From the NCBI GenBank assembly GCA_052324925.1, contig JBQPRE010000001.1: a DNA stretch of 64,000 nucleotides, one strand, 5' to 3'. Of the stretch, positions 1-8,335 are shown one piece after another; within the stretch, counting starts at the first letter, position 1, and every line of letters begins with the position of its first letter. The DNA is from Flavimobilis sp052324925 (GTDB taxonomy: Bacteria; Actinomycetota; Actinomycetes; Actinomycetales; Cellulomonadaceae). Under the pieces are notes generated by a model. That model was not told the DNA's origin and made no database searches. It worked only from the letters and a program-made list of their open reading frames with translations. Both the position numbers and the translations under genes were made by a program.

Positions 1-92
1 ATGAGGAGTCGGGCGCAGCCGAGGTCGCCGCCGTCGACGCGCAGGATCCCGTCGTCGCCGTGCTCGGCTGTGATCGTCGGGGGCAGGCTCAT
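1..92 (-). CDS. TusA-like sulfurtransferase family protein (N-terminal fragment, runs off the window)
   Basis: An open minus-strand reading frame starts at an ATG at position 92 and leaves the window after about 30 codons. The visible product begins MSLPPTITAEHGDDG and continues through VDGGDLGCARLL. That last stretch resembles the N-terminal strand and Cys-containing turn of the TusA/SirA-like sulfur carrier proteins that are short stand-alone genes in actinobacteria. TusA proteins pass persulfide sulfur to tRNA thiolation and related pathways, using the conserved Cys in this turn. No Shine-Dalgarno sequence precedes the ATG. Instead a 20-codon open frame ends on it (89-151), so translation may be coupled. 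Only about a third of the protein is visible, so the family call is tentative. Confidence 0.5.
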   Translation of the reverse strand, partial: MSLPPTITAEHGDDGILRVDGGDLGCARLL

Positions 93-151
93 GCGCCGTG
101 GGCGTGCACGCGCGGGTCGGCGTCGTGCTGCGCAGGTCCGGCAGAGTCCAT
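89..151 (-). other. Possible 20-codon leader peptide overlapping the TusA-like start
   Basis: An ATG at 151 opens a 20-codon frame (MDSAGPAQHDADPRVHAHGA) whose TGA overlaps the ATG of the downstream gene as ATGA. A TAGGGT hexamer (158-163, minus strand) lies six bases before this ATG, which is the spacing expected for a -10 box of a leaderless transcript. I see no convincing -35. The overlap and the lack of an SD at position 92 make translational coupling plausible, but the frame could be chance. Confidence 0.25.
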
Positions 152-244
152 GGCTCGACCCTACCGGCGGTCGTGGCCTGCGCGGCGGGCGCGGGTTCCC
201 AGAGATTGGGCGGCGATGGTCGTCGTCGGGCACGTGTGACACCA

Positions 245-262
245 TGTGGAAGCGTTTCCACA
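245..262. promoter_or_regulatory. LacI-family operator before the GH1 gene
   Basis: TGTGGAAGCGTTTCCACA has perfect 7-bp arms (TGTGGAA/TTCCACA) around a central GCGT. The central CG and A/T-flanked core are typical of LacI/GalR-family operators. It ends 20 bp before the beta-glucosidase ATG at 283. It differs from the palindrome before the xyloside operon at 47622, so a different LacI repressor, not in this window, probably reads it. Confidence 0.7.
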
Positions 263-282
263 GACGGCGAAGGAGCCCCACC

Positions 283-1671
283 ATGCGCATCCCCGACGGC
301 TTCATCCTCGGCGCCGCAACCGCGGCCTACCAGATCGAGGGCGCAGCAAGCGAAGACGGCCGCGGCCCGTCCATCTGGGACACCTTCAGCCACGTGCCGG
401 GCACGATTCTGGGCGATGACACGGGCGATGTCGCTGTCGACCACTATCACCGTCTCGACGACGACCTCGACCTCATGGCGTCGCTCGGGCTCAATGCCTA
501 CCGCTTCTCGATCTCATGGCCTCGCGTCATCCCGGCCGGCCGCGGACCCGTGAACCGCGCGGGCCTCGACTTCTACTCGAGGCTCGTCGACGGACTGCTC
601 GAGCGCAACATCACACCCGTCGCGACGCTCTACCACTGGGACCTGCCGCAGCAGCTCCAGGACGCGGGAGGCTGGCTCAACCGCGACACGACGAGCGCCT
701 TCGCGGACTACGCGCGCATCGTCGGCGCTGAGCTGGGCGACCGCGTCGACACGTGGACGACGCTCAACGAGCCCTGGTGCTCCGCCTACCTCGGCTACGG
801 CTCCGGCGGGCACGCGCCCGGCCTCACCGGTCGCATGCAGCCGCTGCTCGCCGCGCACCACCTCAACCTCGCGCACGGCGCCGCGATCGCGGCCATGCGG
901 CCCGTCGTCCGCCCCGACGCGAAGTTCTCCGTCACCCTGAACTTCCACGCGTTCATGCCCGACGGCCCCACGGGCCCGGCCGCCGTCGACAAGGTCGACG
1001 CGCTCGCCAACGACACGTTCCTCGTCCCCATGGTCGAGGGCAAGCTCTCGGAACGGCTCGTCCGTGTCACCGAGGACGTCACCGACTGGTCCTTCGTGCG
1101 CGACGGTGACCTCGAGACGATCGCCCAGCCGTTGAGCAACTTGGGCGTCAACTACTACTCCTCCAACACCGTGCGCATGTGGGACGGCGCGAGCGAACGC
1201 ACGCTCGCCGACGGCCACAAGCGCGGCGCGACGTCCGCGTGGCCAGGGGCCGAGGACGTCGACTTCCTGCCGATGGCCGGCCCGCACACCGCGATGGGCT
1301 GGAACATCGACCCCGACGCACTGGGCCGCCTCCTGCGCAACCTCTCCGAGCGCTACCCCCGCCTCCCGCTCCTCATCACCGAGAACGGTGCGGCTTTCGA
1401 CGACGAGGTCGCGCCCGACGGCGCGATTCACGACGACCTGCGCACGGACTACATCCGTCGTCACCTCGCCACCGCGCTCGAGGCACGTGCCGACGGCGTC
1501 GACCTGCGCGGCTACTTCGTGTGGTCGCTCTTCGACAACTTCGAGTGGCGCTACGGCTACGACCGCCGCTTCGGCATCGTGCGCGTCGACTACGACACCC
1601 TCGTGCGGATTCCTAAGGACTCCGCGCTCTGGTACGCGGGCGTCATCGCCTCACGCGAGCTTGACGCATAG
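283..1671 (+). CDS. GH1 family beta-glucosidase
   Basis: A cytoplasmic glycoside hydrolase family 1 enzyme of 462 residues, the usual length for the family. It hydrolyses beta-glucosides or cellobiose with retention. The N-terminal GH1 signature is present (FILGAATAAYQIEGA, residues 6-20), as are the acid/base motif TLNEPW (about residue 162) and the nucleophile motif LLITENGA (about residue 366). There is no signal peptide, so its substrate must be imported. The ATG at 283 is chosen because AAGGAG lies at 270-275 and homology to GH1 begins immediately. The longer in-frame upstream extension runs through the LacI-type operator at 245-262 and is unlikely to be translated. Repression by a LacI-family sugar sensor is inferred. 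The gene stands alone; the next gene starts 292 bp downstream. Confidence 0.95.
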   Translation: MRIPDGFILGAATAAYQIEGAASEDGRGPSIWDTFSHVPGTILGDDTGDVAVDHYHRLDDDLDLMASLGLNAYRFSISWPRVIPAGRGPVNRAGLDFYSRLVDGLLERNITPVATLYHWDLPQQLQDAGGWLNRDTTSAFADYARIVGAELGDRVDTWTTLNEPWCSAYLGYGSGGHAPGLTGRMQPLLAAHHLNLAHGAAIAAMRPVVRPDAKFSVTLNFHAFMPDGPTGPAAVDKVDALANDTFLVPMVEGKLSERLVRVTEDVTDWSFVRDGDLETIAQPLSNLGVNYYSSNTVRMWDGASERTLADGHKRGATSAWPGAEDVDFLPMAGPHTAMGWNIDPDALGRLLRNLSERYPRLPLLITENGAAFDDEVAPDGAIHDDLRTDYIRRHLATALEARADGVDLRGYFVWSLFDNFEWRYGYDRRFGIVRVDYDTLVRIPKDSALWYAGVIASRELDA

Positions 1672-1963
1672 GGCGCCCGCGCAGCCGGAATAAGCTGCCC
1701 GAGCCGTGATGGCCGTGGCGGTGTCACCTCGACCGCAGGCCGCGGACGTGGAAATATGCTGAGCAGGGCCTTCTTCGATACGAGGCCCGCCAGCCGGGTC
1801 GCCACCGGCTGCCCGACTCGGGACGGACGCCGTCAATGACGAAGCTCCTCGTGACCGCCACCCACCAACCGCGGCTCCCGATGGCTGACGCCAACCCCCT
1901 GTCCCCGGGGTGCGGACGAGCAACCCAGTCCGGAACCCCGCCGCTCGGGACTTGGAGGACGAC

Positions 1964-3628
1964 ATGACCGCGCAGCCAGCACTTACAGGCGACATCGACG
2001 ACGCGAGCACGAAGGGCTTCCTCGGCTGGATCGAGCGCGTCGGCAACAAAGTGCCCGACCCGACGCTCATGTTCGTCTACCTCATCGCCCTCATCGCCGT
2101 CATCTCCGCGATCGGCTCGTGGGCCGGGGTCTCCGTCACCGACGACGTCGTCGTCCCCGTGCCCCGCGACGAGTTCTCCCAGATCAACGAACACCTCGGC
2201 GGCACCTGGTCGATCTACGACTCCGTGACCGGAGAACCGGCTGAAGTCCCCGAGTTCATCGTCACGCAGCAGACGTTCGAGATCCGCAACCTCCTGTCGG
2301 CCGAGGGCGTGCGGCACTTCTTCAGCTCGTTCGTCGACAACTTCGCGGGCTTCGGTGTCGTCGCCGTCGTCCTCATCGCCATGGGAGGCGTCGGCGTCGC
2401 CGAACACGCCGGCATGATGGGCGCGCTCATCAGGCGCATCGTCAAGATTGCCCCGCGCCGCTGGCTCGCCGCGATCCTCATCGGCGTCGGCGTCCTCTCG
2501 TCGGTCGTAACCGACGCGGGCTACCTCATCCTCGTGCCCCTCGCCGCCGCCGCGTTCCTCACCGTCGGACGCCACCCCCTCGCGGGCCTGGCCGCCGCCT
2601 TCGGCGCCGTAGGCGCCGTCTTCGGCGTCAACGTCCTCATCACGCCGAGCGACTCCATGCTCACCGAGGTGACCAACGGCGTCCTCGAAGCCGCAGGCAT
2701 GGAAACGATCGAAGTCACCCAGAACCTCTACTTCGCGATCGTCTCGTCCATCGTCCTCACCGTCGTCACGCTGCTCGTCACCGTCTTCATCACGGAGCGC
2801 AGGCTCGGCCCCTACGACCGCGCCGAGCTCGCTGTGGCCTCGATCGACGAAGAGATCGACGAAGCCGCTGAGATCCGGGGACTGCGAGCCGCAGGTATCG
2901 CGCTCGGCATCTTCGCCGTCGTCATCGCGCTGCTCACCCTCGTGCCGAACGCACCGCTACGCGACGCAGAGACCGGCCAGATCATCGGCACGACGCCCTT
3001 CATGGCCAGCCTCGTCTTCATCATCTCGCTCGCGTTCCTCGTGTGCGGGATCGCCTACGGGCGCGCAGCCAAGACGCTCACGGGAGGCAGCGCCGTCGTC
3101 GGAGCGATCGGCAAGACGTTCGGAAGCCTCGGCGGCCTGCTCGTCATGTTCCTCATGATCGCCCAGTTCATCGCCTTGTTTAACTGGTCCAACCTGCCCA
3201 CGGTCGCCGCCGTCTCAGCCGCAGAGCTTCTCGAACAAGCGAACGTGCCCGCGATCGTCCTGCTCATCGCGTTCATCGTCGTCATCGTGCTGCTCGACTT
3301 CATCCTGCCCGGGCTCGTGCCCAAGTGGGTGATCTTCGCGCCCGTCTTCATCCCCATCTTCGCGTCGCTCGACGTCGCACCGCAGACGCTCCTCGCGGCC
3401 TACCGAGTCGGAGACTCGCCCGTCAACGTCCTCACCCCGCTCATGGTGTACCTGCCGTTCATGGTGACCGTCGCCCAGCGCTACAAGAAGGACGCGGGCA
3501 TCGGCACGATCATCGCGCTCATGATCCCGTACGCCACGTGGATCCTCCTCAGCTGGACCGCGCTGTTCGCCGCGTGGTTCTACCTCGGCATCCCCTGGGG
3601 CCCCGGGTCTCCGGTCTCGATCGGCTGA
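1964..3628 (+). CDS. AbgT family transporter
   Basis: A 554-residue multi-pass membrane protein of the AbgT family, which imports p-aminobenzoyl-glutamate or, in characterised members, exports sulfonamide antimetabolites using the proton motive force. Family features visible include the N-terminal GWIERVGNKVPDPTLMFVYL (about residues 23-42), the PSDSMLTEV segment, and the C-terminal PLMVYLPFMVTVAQRYKKDAGIGT stretch. The ATG at 1964 has GGAGG at 1954-1958. It begins a tight three-gene operon, with 26 bp to an M17 aminopeptidase and 35 bp to an SLC13-type permease. In E. coli AbgT works with M20 hydrolases AbgA/AbgB. Pairing here with an M17 peptidase suggests that imported amino-acid conjugates or peptides are cleaved inside. 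The substrate itself is not determined by the sequence. Confidence 0.9.
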   Translation: MTAQPALTGDIDDASTKGFLGWIERVGNKVPDPTLMFVYLIALIAVISAIGSWAGVSVTDDVVVPVPRDEFSQINEHLGGTWSIYDSVTGEPAEVPEFIVTQQTFEIRNLLSAEGVRHFFSSFVDNFAGFGVVAVVLIAMGGVGVAEHAGMMGALIRRIVKIAPRRWLAAILIGVGVLSSVVTDAGYLILVPLAAAAFLTVGRHPLAGLAAAFGAVGAVFGVNVLITPSDSMLTEVTNGVLEAAGMETIEVTQNLYFAIVSSIVLTVVTLLVTVFITERRLGPYDRAELAVASIDEEIDEAAEIRGLRAAGIALGIFAVVIALLTLVPNAPLRDAETGQIIGTTPFMASLVFIISLAFLVCGIAYGRAAKTLTGGSAVVGAIGKTFGSLGGLLVMFLMIAQFIALFNWSNLPTVAAVSAAELLEQANVPAIVLLIAFIVVIVLLDFILPGLVPKWVIFAPVFIPIFASLDVAPQTLLAAYRVGDSPVNVLTPLMVYLPFMVTVAQRYKKDAGIGTIIALMIPYATWILLSWTALFAAWFYLGIPWGPGSPVSIG

Positions 3629-3654
3629 GCATTCCCACCACCCAGGAGGCACAG

Positions 3655-5169
3655 ATGCCAGACACCACACCAGCCCTCGACCACGCGCTGCCAGGCCTCG
3701 CGGCCCTCGATGCGCTCACCGTCATGGCGAGCGCCGACGCCACCCCGGTCGACGCCATCGGCTACCTCGTGCCCGACGGTGACAGCCTGCCCCCCGACGC
3801 CGGAATCGACCTGGCGACGCTCGAGGCTGCAGGCCTCGAACCAAAGCACGGCGCCACGATCCTCGTGCCACAGCCGCACGGCCCCGACACCGTCGTCGTC
3901 AGGCTCGGGCCCGCCGCAGACCTCACGGTTGCCCGCCTCCGAGACGCCGCCGCCGCGTTCGTGCGCGCAGTCCCGCGCCGTGCCCGCCTCGCGCTCGCGA
4001 CCCCGCTCGACGACCTTGACGTCGACCGCGCCGATGCCCTTGCCGCGCTCGTCGAAGGCGCGGTCCTCGCCCGCTACCGCTTCGCGACCTACCGGACGAG
4101 CCCGCCGGACGTCTCGCTCGACGTCCTCGCCCTGCGCGTCGGGGTCGGCGGCGACGACGACGCCGCCATCGCGCACGCCCTGCGCGGCGTACGTGCAAGC
4201 GTCGTCGCCCGCGACCTCGCCAACACGCCCGCGACGGACCTCACCGCGCAACGGCTCGGCGAGATCGCCACAGCGCTCGGCGAACGCTTCGGCTTCGACG
4301 TCTCGATCGCCGACAAGGCCGAGCTCATCGAGCTCGGCTGCGGCGGGCTCCTCGGCGTCAACCGCGGCTCGGTCGACGAGCCGCGCATGATCCGCCTGCG
4401 CTACGTGCCCGACGGCAACCCCACCGGCCTGCTCGGGTTCATCGGCAAGGGCATCATGTACGACTCCGGCGGCATCAGCCTCAAGCCGTCGGACCCCATG
4501 CACCTGCTCATGAAGATGGACATGGGCGGCGCCGCAGCCGTGCTCGGCGCCTTCACCGCGCTGCGCGACGCTGGCACCCCGAACGAAGTGCGCGGCTGGC
4601 TCATGTGCACCGACAACATGCCGTCAGGATCCGCGCTCAAGCTCGGAGACATCCTCGTCGCGCGCGACGGCACGACGATCGAGGTCAAGAACACCGACGC
4701 CGAGGGCCGCCTCGTCATGAGCGACGCATTCGCGCTCGCCGTCGAGGCCGACGTCGACGCGATCGTCGACGTCGCAACGCTCACCGGCTCGGCTCTCGTC
4801 TCGCTCGGGCCACGCGTCGCCGCGCTGCTCGGCAACGACGTCGACATCCTCAGCATCGTTGAAGACGCGGCAGAGGTGACGGGGGAGCGCGTCTGGCAGC
4901 TGCCGCTCGAACGCGACTACCGACCCCAGCTCGACTCGACGATCGCTGACATCTCGAACCTCGGCGGCCCGTACGCGGGCGCAATCACGGCCGCTTTGTT
5001 CCTCGACCACTTCACGCGCGGCACACCCTGGGCCCACCTCGACATCGCCGGCACCATGCAGGTCGAGAAGGACGAATCATGGCGTAGCGCGGGAGCGACC
5101 GGCTTCGGTGCGCGCATCCTGCTCGACGTCGCCGGACGGTTCACGACAGACGACGACGCGACGCAATGA
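3655..5169 (+). CDS. pepA: M17 leucyl aminopeptidase
   Basis: A 504-residue cytosolic dizinc aminopeptidase of family M17, which removes N-terminal residues from peptides. The C-terminal catalytic domain shows the metal/lysine segment GKGIMYDSGG (about residues 263-272, where most relatives have GKGVTFDSGG), the metal ligand motif MKMDMGGAAAV, and the M17 signature NTDAEGRL (about residue 346). The less conserved N-terminal domain spans about residues 1-170. The ATG at 3655 has AGGAGG at 3644-3649. It sits between two transporter genes in one operon, which suggests it acts on what they move. M17 enzymes are also general housekeeping peptidases, so the link to a specific substrate is inference. 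Confidence 0.93.
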   Translation: MPDTTPALDHALPGLAALDALTVMASADATPVDAIGYLVPDGDSLPPDAGIDLATLEAAGLEPKHGATILVPQPHGPDTVVVRLGPAADLTVARLRDAAAAFVRAVPRRARLALATPLDDLDVDRADALAALVEGAVLARYRFATYRTSPPDVSLDVLALRVGVGGDDDAAIAHALRGVRASVVARDLANTPATDLTAQRLGEIATALGERFGFDVSIADKAELIELGCGGLLGVNRGSVDEPRMIRLRYVPDGNPTGLLGFIGKGIMYDSGGISLKPSDPMHLLMKMDMGGAAAVLGAFTALRDAGTPNEVRGWLMCTDNMPSGSALKLGDILVARDGTTIEVKNTDAEGRLVMSDAFALAVEADVDAIVDVATLTGSALVSLGPRVAALLGNDVDILSIVEDAAEVTGERVWQLPLERDYRPQLDSTIADISNLGGPYAGAITAALFLDHFTRGTPWAHLDIAGTMQVEKDESWRSAGATGFGARILLDVAGRFTTDDDATQ

Positions 5170-5204
5170 CCCAACCGGACGCACGGAGCTGAGGGGAGCG
5201 CCAC

Positions 5205-6767
5205 GTGGAACCATCGACGATCACCTTCATCATCCTTGCCGCCGCCGTCGTCGCGATGATCTCGGGCAAGGTGCCCCTCGGCGTCACCGCCATCGGGGTG
5301 TCCCTCGCGCTCTACCTCACGGGCGTCCTCACGCTCGACGAGACGACAGCTGGGTTCGGCGACCCGACAGTCCTGTTCATCGCGGCGCTCTTCGTCGTCG
5401 CCGAAGCGCTCGAGATCACAGGCATCACCGCCTGGGCAGGTCACATGCTCGTCGAACGCGGTGGCACCCGACGCGGCCCCCTGCTCGTCCTGCTCTGCCT
5501 CATGACGGCAGCGCTCACGGCACTCATCAGCGTCAACGGAACAGTCGCGGCGTTCCTGCCGCTCGTCGTCGTCGTCGCCTCACGCGTCGGCATCCCCGCG
5601 TCGCAGATGCTCATGCCCCTCGCGTTCTCTGCGCACGCAGGCTCGCTCCTCGCGCTCACCGGCACGCCCGTCAACATCATCGTGAGCGACGCCGCCGTCG
5701 AGGCTGGGGCGCGCCCCTTCGAGTTCTTCGAGTTCGCGCTCGCAGGGCTGCCGCTGCTCACGGGCACCATCTTGCTCGTGGTCTTTCTCGGCACGCGTCT
5801 CTTCCCAGAGCGGCCGGCGGCCCAGGCACCCGCCGACGCCCACCGCCTCGCGGCCCTGCTGCGCGAGGAGTACGGGATCGACGACGAACGCACGCTCATG
5901 ACGACCGCCCGCGGCGTCACCGAGGTGCTCGTGCCGCCCCGCTCCCCGCTCGTCGGCCTGCACGTCTACCCCGGCATGGCCACGCCCAGCGGGAGCCTCG
6001 TCGTGCTCGCGGCCCGGAGGGGTGACGACGAGATCACGGGCCACGACTCAACCCTTCAAGCGGGCGACATACTTTTGCTCGACGGCACGTGGGACGACCT
6101 CGTGCTGCACACGGCTGACGACCGCGAGGTGCTCGTCGTCAATGCTCCCGGCCGCCTGCGCCGATCCGTTCCGCTCGGAGCCGGCGCCAAGCGGACCATG
6201 GTCGTCCTCGTCGCGATGATCGTGCTCCTCACGACGGGCATCCTGCCCGCTGCGGTCGTGGGACTTGGCGCGGCGTGCGCCCTCATCCTGCTGCGCGTCG
6301 TCACCCCGCCCCAGGCATATCGCTCCGTGTCCTGGACGATCATCGTGCTCGTCGCCGGAATGATCCCCCTCGCGACCGCCTTCACGACGACCGGCGCAGC
6401 CGACCTCATCGCACGCCACATCGTCTCGGCCGTCGGATCTGCGGGCCCGACACTCGCCCTCGCCGCGATCGTCCTCGTCACCCTCGTGCTCGGCCAGCTC
6501 ATCTCCAACACCGCGACCGTTCTCATCCTCGTGCCGGTCGCGGTCGCGACCGCCTCCACGATGAACGTCTCGGTCCTGCCGTTCCTCATGGCGCTCACGG
6601 TCGCCGGGGCAGCGTCATTCCTCACCCCGGTGGCCACCGCAGCCAACCTCATGGTGATGGAGCCAGGCGGCTACCGGTTCGTCGACTACATCAAGGCCGG
6701 GTGGCCGTTCTTCGCCCTGTTCGGGCTCGTCGCGATCTTCTACGTGCCGCTCATCTGGAGGTTCTAG
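5205..6767 (+). CDS. SLC13/DASS-type permease with TrkA-C (RCK_C) domain
   Basis: A 520-residue integral membrane protein. The N-terminal half (about residues 1-215) has repeated hydrophobic segments with the SLC13-like motifs GFGDPTVLFIAALFVVAE and SVNGTVAAFLPLVVVVA. A soluble insert (about 225-330; VLVPPRSPLVGLHVY, LVVLAARRGDD, LQAGDILLLDGTWDD) is a TrkA-C/RCK_C ligand-sensing domain. The C-terminal half repeats the transport fold, with ISNTATVLILVPVAVATA. Such proteins move dicarboxylates, sulfate or related anions with sodium or protons. The start is GTG at 5205 with GAGGGGA upstream, 35 bp after the peptidase, so it is probably the last gene of the AbgT/peptidase operon. Substrate unknown. 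Confidence 0.85.
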   Translation: MEPSTITFIILAAAVVAMISGKVPLGVTAIGVSLALYLTGVLTLDETTAGFGDPTVLFIAALFVVAEALEITGITAWAGHMLVERGGTRRGPLLVLLCLMTAALTALISVNGTVAAFLPLVVVVASRVGIPASQMLMPLAFSAHAGSLLALTGTPVNIIVSDAAVEAGARPFEFFEFALAGLPLLTGTILLVVFLGTRLFPERPAAQAPADAHRLAALLREEYGIDDERTLMTTARGVTEVLVPPRSPLVGLHVYPGMATPSGSLVVLAARRGDDEITGHDSTLQAGDILLLDGTWDDLVLHTADDREVLVVNAPGRLRRSVPLGAGAKRTMVVLVAMIVLLTTGILPAAVVGLGAACALILLRVVTPPQAYRSVSWTIIVLVAGMIPLATAFTTTGAADLIARHIVSAVGSAGPTLALAAIVLVTLVLGQLISNTATVLILVPVAVATASTMNVSVLPFLMALTVAGAASFLTPVATAANLMVMEPGGYRFVDYIKAGWPFFALFGLVAIFYVPLIWRF

Positions 6768-6827
6768 CCGACGCCGCTCGGCGACCCTGCCGTCGCGCCC
6801 GCGCTACGCCCCGCGCTAGGCCCCGCG

Positions 6828-7442
6828 CTACGCCCCGCGCGCCGCCTCGACGAACGCGCGCACGAGCTGCGGGTCTTTGACGCCGCGCGTCACCTCGACA
6901 CCGGATGACACGTCGACCCCCCATGGCCGCACGGCGCGCACAGCGTCGGCCACGTTCGCCGGGTTGAGCCCGCCCGCGAGCATCCATCGTCCGTGAGGCC
7001 TGTGCTCCCCGAGACCCGTGAGGTCCCACGCGTTCCCCGAGCCGGGCACGGGTGCGTCGAGCAGGAGGACGCTCTCGCCCAGCGCTCCGACAACCGGTGC
7101 GGCGTCGTCCGCGAGCGACACGGCACGCCACGGCATCAGTCCCTCAGCGGTGACCGCCGCGAAGTCCGCCGCGCCGTAGTGCCCTCCGTGCAGCTGGACG
7201 GCGTCGACTCCTGCCGCGAGCGCCTGGCGCACTGCCTCGGCGGACGAGAGCTCCGCAGTGACGAGCACCGTCGTCACCTCTGGATCGGCTTCTCGCAGCG
7301 CCACGACGATGTCGAGGGCTTGCGCGGTCGTCACGTGCCGTGGGCTGCGAGGGCTCATGACGACGCCGATCGCGTCGGCGCCGGCCGCCGCAGCGACGTG
7401 CGCGAGCTCGGGCGTCGTGAGCCCGCAGATCTTCACCAGCAC
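6828..7442 (-). CDS. trpF: Phosphoribosylanthranilate isomerase TrpF
   Basis: A 204-residue TIM-barrel enzyme that isomerises N-(5-phosphoribosyl)anthranilate in tryptophan synthesis. It starts MLVKICGLTTPE with the catalytic Cys in KICGL. It contains DAIGVVMSPRSPRHV, the VDAVQLHG phosphate-barrel strand, LLLDAP with the catalytic Asp, LAGGLNPANV and the C-terminal GVDVSSGVE signature. The GTG at 7442 is chosen because GGAGG lies eight bases upstream and the length then matches family members; the frame stays open further upstream without similarity. No other trp gene is near. It follows a TetR regulator by 29 bp on the same strand and may be cotranscribed with it. Confidence 0.93.
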   Translation of the reverse strand: MLVKICGLTTPELAHVAAAAGADAIGVVMSPRSPRHVTTAQALDIVVALREADPEVTTVLVTAELSSAEAVRQALAAGVDAVQLHGGHYGAADFAAVTAEGLMPWRAVSLADDAAPVVGALGESVLLLDAPVPGSGNAWDLTGLGEHRPHGRWMLAGGLNPANVADAVRAVRPWGVDVSSGVEVTRGVKDPQLVRAFVEAARGA

Positions 7443-7471
7443 AGGGATCCTCCGGATCGTGGACGACGACC

Positions 7472-8221
7472 CTATCGGGTCTCGCTGCTCTCGTGACGGG
7501 TGGGCCGGGACGCCCCGGGCTGCGTCGTCGTGTCCTCGCTGCGTGGCTGGGTGAGGCGCGCGGTGACGATGGGGATCCACTCCGACGCGAGCTCGGTTGC
7601 TGTCGGACCACCGGGAGCCGAGCGTTCGACCGTCTCGAAGTCGACCTGGAATCCCGCCCACAGCAATCGCACGAACACGCGCGTCGGAATGGCGAGCTCG
7701 CGCCCCATCGACTCGACGAGCTGCACGATCTCGTGCCCGATCGCGTCAAGGAGCATGTCCTCGCGGTGCGCGTGTGCCCTGGCGAACGCGGGGTTCCGGA
7801 GCGCGATCAACCGGAGCTCGCCGTTGATCATGCCCCACCGTCGGTCGAGCGTGAGGGCGTCGAGCAACGTTGTGGCGACCTCGCCGAGCGAGGTGAGGGA
7901 GTCGTCGGACTCGCACGTGCACTCCCACGTGCCCGCGTCGATGGCTTCGCGCAGCTGGGTGATCGCCGTGTCCTGCTCGCGCGCGGCGAGCGCGTCGATG
8001 AGCTCGTCCTTGTCGGCAAAGTTGGAGTAGAAGGCGCCACGCGTGAAGCCTGCTCGGTCGCAGATCGCCTCGATCGACGTCGCGTCGACCCCGGCCTCGG
8101 CGAAGAGGTCGAGTGCTGCGTCGAGCAGGCGCTCGCGGGTGCGCTGACGCCGCGCGCTGGGCGCGGGGTTGCCGGAGGCCTGCGCGTCGGGCGGTGCGGG
8201 CGTCAATGCGGGCGTCGACAT
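7472..8221 (-). CDS. TetR family repressor, probable regulator of the divergent MMPL exporter
   Basis: A 249-residue TetR/AcrR-type regulator. The N-terminal helix-turn-helix is clear (RERLLDAALDLFAEAGVDATSIEAICDRAGFTRGAFYSNF split over about residues 28-65), followed by a helical ligand-binding domain. The ATG at 8221 is preferred because GGAGAGGA lies just upstream; a second in-frame ATG at 8248 would add nine residues. It is divergent from the MMPL exporter gene, with two similar 16-bp palindromes in the 114-bp gap, so it very likely represses both itself and the exporter, as many TetR efflux regulators do. Confidence 0.92.
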   Translation of the reverse strand: MSTPALTPAPPDAQASGNPAPSARRQRTRERLLDAALDLFAEAGVDATSIEAICDRAGFTRGAFYSNFADKDELIDALAAREQDTAITQLREAIDAGTWECTCESDDSLTSLGEVATTLLDALTLDRRWGMINGELRLIALRNPAFARAHAHREDMLLDAIGHEIVQLVESMGRELAIPTRVFVRLLWAGFQVDFETVERSAPGGPTATELASEWIPIVTARLTQPRSEDTTTQPGASRPTRHESSETR

Positions 8222-8255
8222 GGGGGTCCTCTCCGTCGAGGCAACCATAGTCCCC

Positions 8256-8305
8256 GATACGGGAGTGTATCCAGTACGGTGGTGTATCGGATACAGTTCT
8301 GTATC
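8256..8305. promoter_or_regulatory. Twin TetR operators between the repressor and MMPL exporter genes
   Basis: Two 16-bp palindromes share the plan GATAC-N6-GTATC: GATACGGGAGTGTATC at 8256-8271 and GATACAGTTCTGTATC at 8290-8305. The second has perfect 7-bp arms. Their centres are 34 bp apart, about three helical turns. They sit in the middle of the divergent intergenic region, so one repressor could control both directions. Assignment to the adjacent TetR protein is by position. Confidence 0.75.
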
Positions 8306-8335
8306 GAATCTGGTGCCTCATCGCTTGGAGTCGTC

